Under the pieces are notes generated by a model. It saw only the letters and a program-made list of their open reading frames with translations. It was not told the DNA's origin and ran no database searches. The translations under genes were made by a program, and so were the position numbers. This document shows positions 38,327 to 46,869 of a DNA stretch of 62,762 bases, piece after piece. The DNA comes from Oscillospiraceae bacterium. Its GTDB lineage: Bacteria > Bacillota > Clostridia > Oscillospirales > Acutalibacteraceae. How positions within the stretch are numbered: position 1 is the first letter of the stretch; each line of letters begins with the position of its first letter. The stretch covers positions 1 through 62,762 of the forward strand of contig JAITRE010000018.1 of the NCBI GenBank assembly GCA_031288555.1. The letters are read 5' to 3'.

Positions 38327-38743
38327 ATGAAAACTAGCATAAGTTGTTTTTATGTTGCCATAAACACGAACTCAAAGTTAATGGAAGAAGTTAAAAAGCT
38401 TAGAAAAAAGTATGGAAAGAACGAATTATCCGCTCAAGAAACTTATATTTTTGTTAATGAAGACCTCATACCGTTTGCAAAGTCTAATGGTTTTAATTTT
38501 AGCTTAAATGATTACATTGAACATCAAATAAAACAAGAGCAAGGGCTTTTGGAAGATGATGAGCTTGAAAACATAAGCGGAGGAGTCATGAAAAAAATTA
38601 CAAAAATTTTAAATTGCTGTGATTCAAATGTGTTATCTTTATTTTCAGGCAATCTTATTTCTAGCAACAATACGTTAAACGAAAATTTACTAGAAAAGAA
38701 AAAACACAAAAAAAATACAAATTTTAAAGATGATAAAAAATGA
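38327..38743 (+). CDS. Nif11-leader/double-glycine protein, divergent member
   Basis: 138 residues from the ATG at 38327 (AAAGGA 11 nt before); an ATG at 38315 overlaps that SD. Nif11 layout: SCFYVAINTNSKLMEEV, IPFAKSNGFNFSLNDY at 48-63, and DDELENISGG ending at 86. After GG it differs from the other three: MKKITKILNCCDSNVLSLFSGN, with two adjacent Cys, then a short Lys/Asn tail (KKKHKKNTNFKDDKK). The Cys pair would be the most RiPP-like feature of the family, but no modification enzyme is near. It is divergent from groES and next to tRNA-Ser. Confidence 0.75.
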   Translation: MKTSISCFYVAINTNSKLMEEVKKLRKKYGKNELSAQETYIFVNEDLIPFAKSNGFNFSLNDYIEHQIKQEQGLLEDDELENISGGVMKKITKILNCCDSNVLSLFSGNLISSNNTLNENLLEKKKHKKNTNFKDDKK

Positions 38744-38775
38744 ATCCAGTTTTATTTTTAAAAATTTTGTAAAAA

Positions 38776-38866
38776 TGGCGGAGAAGGAGGGATTTGAACC
38801 CTCGCGCCGGTTTCCCGACCTACACCCTTAGCAGGGGCGCCTCTTCAGCCACTTGAGTACTTCTCC
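38776..38866 (-). tRNA. tRNA-Ser (GCU)
   Basis: 91 nt including an encoded CCA. Acceptor GGAGAAG pairs with CTTCTCC; discriminator G; anticodon loop CTGCTAA reads GCU for AGC/AGU codons; long variable arm (GGTCGGGAAACCGG) as in all tRNA-Ser; T arm GAGGGTTCAAATCCCTC. Confidence 0.96.
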
Positions 38867-39024
38867 AAAATAAATTTTTATATTTTTAACTTTAAAAATT
38901 ATTTTTACATAAACATAACAGTCAGTTGTTAAACCTTAAAAATTAAAAATTTAAATTTTAAACTTATAAAATCCAGGTTAATATTAAAATTTGTTAAAGT
39001 CAAGTTAAAATCATTTTGAGCATA

Positions 39025-42000
39025 TTAAGTTGTTAATTGAAATAAATTAATTTCGTTGTTTGTACTTAAAAAATATAAAATAGCGTCATTTACTTTTTTA
39101 CCAAAACATTTTTCAGAAGCTAAAACATAAAGTTTTAATTGTTTTAAGTATGAATCCATTAGGTTTTTAGATAAATTTTGTATATTGTCTGTTTTATAGT
39201 CAACTACTGTAATCTTGTTATTTTCTTCAAAAACACAATCTATCACTCCTTCTACGATTATTTTTTTATTTTTTATTTTTGAAAAAACTTCAGTTTGTAT
39301 TTCTTCTGTTTTTATATCTACAGTAAAATCATATTCTTTTAAAACGCAATTTGAAGAGATTATTCTATTGCAAAGCTTACTTTCAAAAAATTTTTTTAAT
39401 TTTTCTTCGTTTAAAATTTGACTTTCTTCTTTGGTTAAAATACCATGTTTTACAAGATAGAATATGTGTTCTTTAAGATTTTTTTTAGCTTTTTTAAAAT
39501 TTGCAAAATTTAAAAACTTATGATGAATGTTTCCAATTTCTAAAGAAGTGACATTTTTCCTACTTAAAAACTTTGGTTTTAAAAAAAAGTCGGAAATATC
39601 AAGATTAGTTTTGCAAATTTTCGAAACAGAAATTTTTTCAGGAATATTTAAGCAATTTTTGTATTTATATTTAAAATTGAATCTTTTTAAAAATTTCTCT
39701 CTAAGTTCTTCATAATTTAGTTTTTCTTCTATATTTTTACCAATATTTTCTTTTAAATTTCTACAATTGTCTTTAAAAATTTTTTCAATTATTTTGTCAT
39801 TTATAATTGTTAATTTTATGTTGTCTTTATTTTCTTCAAAAATATTAGTAATACCTGTCATTTCTCTTAAAATACTTCCAAAAGGATGTCTTAAAGCTAT
39901 TAATAAAATCCAGTCGGAAAAGCTATTTGCATTTTTTATTGTCAATGGATGTAATTCTTTGGAGCTATCAACAGATAACTTTTCTAATGTTGATAAAATA
40001 TTATTGTTTGTAAAAGTTAAAATTAATTTTTCTTTAGCTCGTGTTAAAGCAACGTAGAAAACTCTTAATTCTTCAGCGATTTGGGCTTCTCTGTTTTTTA
40101 TAGATATAAGATTTTTATGAATAGTCTCGTGTTTTGTCATATTTTCCATATTAAAAAGATTTATTCCGATGCCAAGAGTAGAATGTAAAAGTGTATCATC
40201 TGTTTCGTTGTAGAATTTAAAGGAACAGTTTGCAAGTATACAGATTGGAAATTCAAGCCCTTTAGCTCTGTGAATACTTGTAATTTTAACAGCGTTTTTG
40301 ATGTTTTTGCTATAAGGTTTACAAAAATTATTATTTTTTTTTATTTTTTTTATAAATCTTAAAAAACTTGAAATACTATTGTGACCTTTTTCCTCTAATT
40401 CTTTAGAAATAGAAATAAAAAATTTAAGATTTGCGATTTTATTTTCAGAATCGTCTTCGTATCTCATTAACGAAAACAAGGAAAATTCATCATAAATATA
40501 AATTATAAATTTACTTATTTCTAATGTTTTAGAGAAATTTTTAATATTTTTTATTTTTTCTAAAAAATATCTACATTTTTTATTTTTAAAAGCTATGTTT
40601 TTAACAGCTACATAAAAACTTTCTTTTTTACAAAAAGATCTTATTTCACTTATTTCGTCTAAAGTAAATTTGAAAATCGGACTAATTAAAGTAGCTACAA
40701 TACTTATATCTTGCATTGGATTATCTATAATTTCCAAAAGCGATATTACCATAGAAATTTCTTTTTTTTCGAAAAAATTAGTTGAATTTTCAAAATAAAC
40801 ATTAATAGAAGCTTTTTTAAAAGCTTTAATCATGATGTTTACGTGTGAATCTGCGGTATTTCGCAATAGTATACAAAAATCTTTATATTCCACTTTTCTT
40901 CTTAAATTATCGTCTAGTATTTCGTATTCAGATAAAATCATTTTTTGTATAATATTAGCAATATGTTTTGCTTCGATTTTTATTTTTTCTTCTTCACTCA
41001 AATTTTCGGTTTTTATTATATTTACTTCTACAGAGCTTGTGTCGCTATTTTTTTTAGAGATTTCAATAGCTTCTTCTTTTTTATAGTCTATCATTGAAGT
41101 TTTTAAAGTCATTAGGTGAGAAAAAGTAAAATTTACAAATTTAATGATATTTGCACCACTTCTAAAATTTTTTTTAAGAGCAATTTTAGATGGGAAGATA
41201 GGATTTTCTTCGTTGTAATTTTTTGAAATTTGTTTTTTATTAATGAAGATTTCAGGGCAAGCTTGACGAAAAGAGTAGATGCTTTGTTTGACATCTCCAA
41301 CAATAAACAAATTTTCTTCTTTTTTTGAAATACTTTGAAATATTAAATTTTGTATTTCGTTTGTATCTTGATATTCATCAACAAGAATTTCGTTGAAATC
41401 TAAAGAAATTTCTTTTGCAAGTTGCGTTTTCTTATAAAGATTTTCTGAGTTAGAATTATTTTTTTCTATCAAAAGAGATAAGGTTAAATGTTCAAGATCT
41501 GAAAAATCTAGCAGATTTTTTTTTATTTTTAGCTCTTGAAGTTTATTTTTAAATTTTCTGCACAGAGTAAAAAGAGGCTTGATTATTTCAATAGTTTTTT
41601 TTGTGTCGTTTATAAAATCATTTTCGTTTTTATACATAAAAATAGAAGATTTTTCAATTATATATTTTATTTTTTTTCTATATTCTACAATTATCTGTTT
41701 TATTTCATATTTGTATGCAGGTAATCTTTTAAATTTGATATTTTTAAAAAAATTTTGAATTTCTACCCAATTATTTTTTAAAATAATATTTTTTAAACTT
41801 TCGAAGATTTCAATATCAGAATAAACAAGTTTTAAGTATAAATCAGGAAAATTTTTATTTTTTTTGCTTAAAAGCAAGATGCAATTTGCAATGTGTTTTA
41901 GATAGTTTAAAGTATTACAAATATGATTTTTTATAAATTTTTTCCAAATATTATTGCCAGTATTTTCTATGGCAGAATAAAGTTTTTTTTCAGTGTTATT

Positions 42001-42585
42001 AAACCAATTTTCAAAGCAAGGAAAAGAATTAGAAAATTCGTAAGTTTTTAATACTAAATTCATTAAATGTGAATCCGAATAATTAGAATTAGTTATTTTT
42101 ACAAGATTTATAAAATCTTCGCTCGCTTCTTTGTAACTTTCTTCTAAAATTTCTTTTATTGCTTCATCTTTTAAAAGAGAAATTTCATTAGTGTTCGCAA
42201 TCTTAAAATCTTGTGAAAGAAAAGGAAGTAAATTAAAATTTTCACGTATGATTTTGTGACAAAAACCATGTATTGTTCCTATATATGTTTGTGGAATTAA
42301 CATTTGTTGACGTTTTAAATGTAAATTTTTTGCATCATTTTTTAACATATTTCGCAATTTCCTATGAATTCTTTGTTTCATTTGTTCGGCTGCAGCGTTT
42401 GTAAAAGTAACAATTAAAAGTTGATTTATATTTATTGGATTTAATGGATTTGATATATGTTCGAGAATTCTCTGGCTTAAAACTTCGGTTTTTCCTGAAC
42501 CAGCAGCAGCTGAAATTAATATAGTTCCACCTTTTGCTGTTATAGCTTCTTTTTGATTTTTAGTAAAAATACTATTTTTCTTCAT
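39025..42585 (-). CDS. addA: ATP-dependent helicase/nuclease subunit A
   Basis: 1186 residues. UvrD-type SF1 helicase with Walker A SAAAGSGKTEVL near residue 30, VDEYQDTNEIQ (Walker B), VGDVKQSIYSFRQA (motif III region), ITSIHRAKGLEFP (motif V) and RVFYVALTRAKEKL (motif VI). The C-terminal RecB-like nuclease keeps GVIDCVFEE and VVDYKTDNI. With AddB it resects double-strand breaks up to Chi sites. In Firmicutes addB normally lies just upstream; here the upstream neighbour is an unrelated plus-strand gene 283 bp away. AddA looks intact, so addB may be elsewhere. Confidence 0.93.
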   Translation of the reverse strand: MKKNSIFTKNQKEAITAKGGTILISAAAGSGKTEVLSQRILEHISNPLNPININQLLIVTFTNAAAEQMKQRIHRKLRNMLKNDAKNLHLKRQQMLIPQTYIGTIHGFCHKIIRENFNLLPFLSQDFKIANTNEISLLKDEAIKEILEESYKEASEDFINLVKITNSNYSDSHLMNLVLKTYEFSNSFPCFENWFNNTEKKLYSAIENTGNNIWKKFIKNHICNTLNYLKHIANCILLLSKKNKNFPDLYLKLVYSDIEIFESLKNIILKNNWVEIQNFFKNIKFKRLPAYKYEIKQIIVEYRKKIKYIIEKSSIFMYKNENDFINDTKKTIEIIKPLFTLCRKFKNKLQELKIKKNLLDFSDLEHLTLSLLIEKNNSNSENLYKKTQLAKEISLDFNEILVDEYQDTNEIQNLIFQSISKKEENLFIVGDVKQSIYSFRQACPEIFINKKQISKNYNEENPIFPSKIALKKNFRSGANIIKFVNFTFSHLMTLKTSMIDYKKEEAIEISKKNSDTSSVEVNIIKTENLSEEEKIKIEAKHIANIIQKMILSEYEILDDNLRRKVEYKDFCILLRNTADSHVNIMIKAFKKASINVYFENSTNFFEKKEISMVISLLEIIDNPMQDISIVATLISPIFKFTLDEISEIRSFCKKESFYVAVKNIAFKNKKCRYFLEKIKNIKNFSKTLEISKFIIYIYDEFSLFSLMRYEDDSENKIANLKFFISISKELEEKGHNSISSFLRFIKKIKKNNNFCKPYSKNIKNAVKITSIHRAKGLEFPICILANCSFKFYNETDDTLLHSTLGIGINLFNMENMTKHETIHKNLISIKNREAQIAEELRVFYVALTRAKEKLILTFTNNNILSTLEKLSVDSSKELHPLTIKNANSFSDWILLIALRHPFGSILREMTGITNIFEENKDNIKLTIINDKIIEKIFKDNCRNLKENIGKNIEEKLNYEELREKFLKRFNFKYKYKNCLNIPEKISVSKICKTNLDISDFFLKPKFLSRKNVTSLEIGNIHHKFLNFANFKKAKKNLKEHIFYLVKHGILTKEESQILNEEKLKKFFESKLCNRIISSNCVLKEYDFTVDIKTEEIQTEVFSKIKNKKIIVEGVIDCVFEENNKITVVDYKTDNIQNLSKNLMDSYLKQLKLYVLASEKCFGKKVNDAILYFLSTNNEINLFQLTT

Positions 42586-42868
42586 TTAAAGCTCCCAAAA
42601 AATCAAAATTTCTTAATTTTTCGATTTTAAAATAATAATTTCAATGCATAAAACAAATTTTTAAATTACTTTTATTATTGTAGTTTAAGTTTTAAAGACA
42701 AGCAATTTAAACAATATAATTTTTAAATATTAAGGAATTTTTAAAATTTGTTTGATTTTTTAAAAAAGATTTTTTAAAATTAAAGTTAGAGAATTTAATA
42801 ATGTTTGTTAAATTTTTAAAAGCCTAAAATATTGTTAGATTAGCAATTTTTAAAAAGGGGCTTTTATA

Positions 42869-43093
42869 ATGAAAAGAAAAAATAAATTTTTTTCAGTTGA
42901 CAGGTTAGATGAAGAGTTTGCCATATGCGAAAGCAACGATAGAAAGATTTATTATTTTAAAAAAGAATTTTTGCCTAAAGAAATTAAGGAAGGTTCTGTT
43001 TTAAAAATGAAAAGCAGTGGAGAGTTTTTGATTGATGAAAAAGAAACGCAGGCTAGAAAGAAGCTTTTAAAAGAACTTCAAGATGAACTGTAG
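42869..43093 (+). CDS. DUF3006-domain small protein
   Basis: 74 residues: FFSVDRLDEEFAICES..RKIYYFKKEFLPKEIKEGSVLKM matches the DUF3006 pattern (V-D-R-x-E-x-x-x-A-V ... LP..x-x-E-G). Small beta-barrel proteins of unknown role, frequent in Firmicutes. SD AAGGGG. Isolated between two opposing genes. Confidence 0.75.
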   Translation: MKRKNKFFSVDRLDEEFAICESNDRKIYYFKKEFLPKEIKEGSVLKMKSSGEFLIDEKETQARKKLLKELQDEL

Positions 43094-43260
43094 AAAAGTA
43101 TTTTCTATTTTTAATAATATTCAGTACTTTAGCAATGAAAATGGAAAGTTTTTATTGTTTATTGAGTGTTTGCGCAATAAAAGTAATTGTTTTAATTGAA
43201 AATTTTAAAAAACTCAAAGTCGAAAAATTTGTTGCGTAGACATATTTACGATTACGCAAT

Positions 43261-43992
43261 TTAGTAAGTTGATTTGTTTTTATTTTTTTTGTATTTTTTG
43301 GTTTTATTCATCATTTTGTTATGTTTCTTTTTTATCGAGTTTTTGGAATCTTTTTTGATTTTTAGTTTTTTAACAGATGGCTTAACAGCAGCTTTTTTGT
43401 CTTTACTTTTTTGAACAATAGTTTTATTTTTAGTAATGCTTTTTTGTAAAGCTTGAGGTAATAAATTTGACAATTGAATTTTATGATCTTTATTTTTTGC
43501 AGAATTTTTTTTATTGTTTGGCACATCAAAATATTTAACTTTGCTAGTTTTGTTCTGCTTTATTTTTTTATTTTCTGTGTGAGTTTTTTTATTTTTTTTG
43601 CTAGAAATTTTCTGGTGAGCGCTTGAAGAATTACTTGTGTTTTTTGTTTTTTGATTTTTAGCAAGCGCAGAATCAACTATTTGCCCTAAAGATGCAAAGG
43701 CAAAACCTGAAGCTATAGCCAATGATTTAGAAGGAAATTTTTTACCACCTGTCGTGTTTTCTAGTTCTTTTTGGCTCAATTCTCTGCGTTTATTTATTTG
43801 AAAATATTCTTCAATTGTAAAATTGTAGCCATATTTTTTTGCTATTGGAAGTACGCCATTAATTATAAAACTAAGCTTATTTTTTTCAGAGAGATTTTCG
43901 TTTTTATGTTTGTTTTTTAATTTCAAAATTTCATTTCTCATCGAAGAGTTTTCGTTAACGTTGATTAAAAAATTTTCTACATCTTTAAACAT
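43261..43992 (-). CDS. Nif11-leader/double-glycine protein with very basic tail
   Basis: 243 residues. Nif11 part 1-83: VENFLINVNEN, AKKYGYNFTIEEY at 51-63, QKELENTTGG ending at 83. Then KKFPSKSLAIASGFAFASLGQ, the same post-GG hydrophobic segment as in the protein at 1-780. From about 115 to the end is a disordered, extremely Lys-rich tail with clusters such as KKLKIKK and KKHNKMMNKTKKYKKNKNK, similar in composition to histone H1 or to nuclear localisation signals. No classical SD; CTCAGGTAA lies upstream. The tail would bind polyanions; whether it is exported after GG cleavage is inference. Confidence 0.8.
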   Translation of the reverse strand: MFKDVENFLINVNENSSMRNEILKLKNKHKNENLSEKNKLSFIINGVLPIAKKYGYNFTIEEYFQINKRRELSQKELENTTGGKKFPSKSLAIASGFAFASLGQIVDSALAKNQKTKNTSNSSSAHQKISSKKNKKTHTENKKIKQNKTSKVKYFDVPNNKKNSAKNKDHKIQLSNLLPQALQKSITKNKTIVQKSKDKKAAVKPSVKKLKIKKDSKNSIKKKHNKMMNKTKKYKKNKNKSTY

Positions 43993-44680
43993 TTTAATTA
44001 CCTGAGTTTCTGTACCTTTCTTTGTAAATTTTTATTTTATATTATATTTAAAACTATAAATATTTTATTTTTTAAAATATAGTCAAATTTGTAACAAATT
44101 AATTAATATTTTGTAAATACATGACAAAAAACACCATCTTTAAAACATAACAGCTGTGCATTAATTTTCCCATAAAAACTTATTTTATTCGAAAATATAT
44201 TTAAATACTTAATTTTTAAAATATTAATTTATTTTTTAAATTTATATATTAAATTTTTTGTTTTTTATAAATACGCTTCGCTCTATTTTCTACTTTTTCT
44301 ATTGATTTTCAACTTTATAGTTTTTGCTTACAATTTTCTAAATAGCAATTGTTGGTTTGCGACTTTATTGCGGTTTATTCAACACTACTAATTGCAGTAA
44401 TGTTATTTTAATAAACATTTATGATATTATTGACTGTAAATTTATTTTGTGTTACAATTTTAAAAACTAAAAAATAATATTTTTCCGAAGACAGTGGGTT
44501 AATTTTAATTAAGTGTTTGCAATCATTTTAAACGTTAGTTAAAGTTTTAATTAGAGTTTTTACTTTTTCCTACCGAGGGTATTAAATTTTAAATTCCTCT
44601 TCTTGGACGTATTATTTTACAAACAGGGAGGAGTTTTGTTATATAACAATTGAAATTTTTAAAAAAGGGGTGAAATTTAA
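43993..44680. other. Intergenic region before rplJ
   Basis: 688 bp. rplK and rplA, normally found here, are missing. Only the last 120 bp show structure (candidate L10 leader). Confidence 0.6.
44565..44640 (+). promoter_or_regulatory. Candidate L10 leader
   Basis: A less A/T-rich block 40-115 nt before rplJ with TACCGAGGG (44571-44579) and CCTCTTCTTGG (44596-44606), then GGGAGGAG near its end. Position and the partly complementary GAGG/CCTC pair suggest the L10(L12)4-binding autoregulatory leader of rplJL. Not verified by a model. Confidence 0.45.
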
Positions 44681-45217
44681 GTGCCTAGTCAAAAGATTTT
44701 AGAGAAAAAGAAAGTTTTAGTAGAGGAGCTTTCTGAGCAGATTAAAAATTCTTGCTCCGGAGTTTTGGTAAATTACACTGGGATAAATGTTGAAAATGAT
44801 ATAAATTTAAGAAAAGAATTACGTGAAAATAAAATTAAGTATTCTGTTGTCAAAAATAGTATTTTATTGCGTGCATTTCAAACTGTTGGATTTTTGAATC
44901 TTGAAGGCGTTTTAAACGGTGCAACAGCGGTTGCTCTTAGCGAAGATGATTATGTTGTTGCTGCTAAAATTTTATGTAAGTTTTCACAAGATAATAAGTT
45001 TTTTACAATAAAAGCTGGTTTTGTTGATGATTCAATTATAGACGAAAACGCTGTATTTGATCTTGCTAAATTGCCTTCGAAGGAAGTCTTAATCGCTATG
45101 GTGCTTGGAGGTTTGAATGCTCCTATAACTAGCTTAGTGTATGTTTTGACGGGAGTTTTAAAAAGCTTTATTTTTGTAGTTTTAGCTATTGAAAAATCTA
45201 AAAGTCAACAACAATAG
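44681..45217 (+). CDS. rplJ: 50S ribosomal protein L10
   Basis: 178 residues, GTG start with AAGGGG upstream. N-terminal rRNA-binding domain (EKKKVLVEELSEQIKNS, VNYTGINVENDINLRKELR, YSVVKNSILLRAF); C-terminal helix that carries L7/L12 dimers (SFIFVVLAIEKSKSQ). Base of the ribosomal stalk. rplL follows 49 bp later. Confidence 0.96.
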   Translation: MPSQKILEKKKVLVEELSEQIKNSCSGVLVNYTGINVENDINLRKELRENKIKYSVVKNSILLRAFQTVGFLNLEGVLNGATAVALSEDDYVVAAKILCKFSQDNKFFTIKAGFVDDSIIDENAVFDLAKLPSKEVLIAMVLGGLNAPITSLVYVLTGVLKSFIFVVLAIEKSKSQQQ

Positions 45218-45266
45218 CTTAAGTGTTTAAATTTGTTAATTTTAAATTTATAATGGAGGTTTTATT

Positions 45267-45650
45267 ATGTCTAAAAGTATTGATAAAATTATTGATGAGG
45301 TTAAATCTTTGTCTGTTTTGGAACTTAGTGAACTTGTAAAATCTTTAGAAGAAGAATTTGGCGTTTCTGCAGCTGCGCCGGTAGCTGTTGCTGCTCCAGC
45401 TGCTGTAGCAGGTTCAGAAGTTTCTGAAGCCGAAGAAAAAACAGAATTTGATGTTGTTTTAAAGTCAATTCCTGAAAAGAAGGCCCTTGCTATTAAAACA
45501 GTGCGTGAAATTACTGGAGTTGGAATGATGGACGCTAAAGCCCTTGTTGAAAGTGCTCCGGTAACTATTAAAGAAGCTGTTTCAAAAGAAGATGCTGAGT
45601 CAATTAAAGCTAAGTTAGTAGCACTAGGAGCGGATGTGGAAGTTAAATAA
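45267..45650 (+). CDS. rplL: 50S ribosomal protein L7/L12
   Basis: 127 residues. N-terminal dimerisation helices ([20 protein letters not shown]), Ala/Pro/Val hinge, and C-terminal factor-binding domain with [25 protein letters not shown] sequence and [23 protein letters not shown] hairpin terminator follows, so rplJL is its own unit. Confidence 0.97.
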   Translation: MSKSIDKIIDEVKSLSVLELSELVKSLEEEFGVSAAAPVAVAAPAAVAGSEVSEAEEKTEFDVVLKSIPEKKALAIKTVREITGVGMMDAKALVESAPVTIKEAVSKEDAESIKAKLVALGADVEVK

Positions 45651-45669
45651 TTTAAAAATTTTAAGCATT

Positions 45670-45722
45670 AATGCTACTCTTTTTAAATATATTTTTTTGT
45701 ATTTGAGTAGCATTTAATTTTT
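45670..45722 (+). terminator. Rho-independent terminator after rplL
   Basis: AATGCTACTC and GAGTAGCATT form a 10-bp stem with a 25-nt A/T loop, followed by a T-rich run. Confidence 0.75.
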
Positions 45723-46569
45723 TAAAAAGTAAACTTATTTTTAAAGTTTTTAAAAATTTATGTATAAACTTACATAAATCTGATTATGATAATAAAGTGA
45801 TTTTATTTTTGAATGTTTGAAGCTTTGCTGTAAGTTTTATGCAATGAGGATAAGATTTTGTTTATATTTATAAATTTTTAAGCTGATTGTTGTCGCTTGA
45901 GTTGTTATTTACGAGGGTTGTTAAATAACATTTTAAAGGTGTTTGTAGTTTTCAAAAACTGTTATATTTAATAGATTGATGAATGTTTTATCAAATTTTT
46001 GTGATAACGATTTTTAATATACACAAAGCCCGCACATTATGTTTTATTCGATGTATTAATTAAAGATGATGTTTGATTTTGCAGACCAAAATTGCAAGTT
46101 CTTCTTTTTTTGTTTTCGTGGTATCTTAAATTTTTGTGAAAACAAAAGAGTGTCTATTTAATTTCAATATGCTTATTACTTTAAAGGTATGTAGAGTTTC
46201 AAGTTTCTTCACTGTGTCTTATCGAGTGAAGTGTTTTTAGTGTTTAGACGATATTTAAAGATATGTCTTCAATTATACCAAGTTAAAAATTGTTGTTATT
46301 GTTAATGTTAACAATTAAAAATATAAAAGCTTTTAAATTTTTTGCTTTCAAAGCTATTTTTATTATTATTAATTATATTGTTGATTTTAATTTTAAAATT
46401 TTTTAATATTAAAAATATTTTTTATTTTCCTTTTTTAAAAATAGCATTTAATTTTTGTTTTTTATTTCAAAGTTTAGTGATATTTATCGTAATTTATATA
46501 AAAAAATTTTATAGAAAATATTTTTGTTATGTAATTGTGAGTTTAAATTTTTATAAATGCTAAAACTTG
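45723..46569. other. Gene-free stretch between rplL and the rpoB promoter
   Basis: About 850 bp. A 73-codon ORF at 46342 is all F/L/I/K/N and lacks an SD; it looks like chance. Two small hairpins (GTTATTTA/TAAATAAC near 45905-45929; CTTCACT/AGTGAAG 46207-46231 followed by T-rich sequence) may be remnants or processing sites. No homology recognised. Confidence 0.5.
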
Positions 46570-46599
46570 TTGACAATTTTTCTTATTTTGGTGTAGAAT
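46570..46599 (+). promoter_or_regulatory. Sigma-A promoter of rpoBC
   Basis: Perfect -35 TTGACA (46570-46575), 18-nt spacer and -10 TAGAAT (46594-46599). It implies a 5' UTR of about 265 nt before rpoB, long enough for a leader control element. Confidence 0.75.
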
Positions 46600-46869
46600 A
46601 TATATGTTATGTGTGTTTGTTGCAATTTTGTTAAATTTAAAGTTTACTTTGTTTTAGTATGAGCAGTTTGTATTTTTCAACCAAATTAAATGCATTAGTT
46701 TTTTGTTAAGCTTTAAAAATATTTTAATATAAAGTAGATTTTTTCTTTGCAATAAGCGAGGAAAATTGAGTTTTTTGTTTTAATTATTTGTTTTATAGAA
46801 TTAAAATAAGGTTTGGAAAATTTTAAGAAATTATTTTAGTTTATTTTAATATGAGAGGTGACGTGGCCT

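Noticed and set aside
46342..46563. 73-codon hydrophobic ORF before rpoB
   Set aside because: Only F/L/I/K/N-type codons from A/T-rich DNA, no SD, no recognisable pattern.
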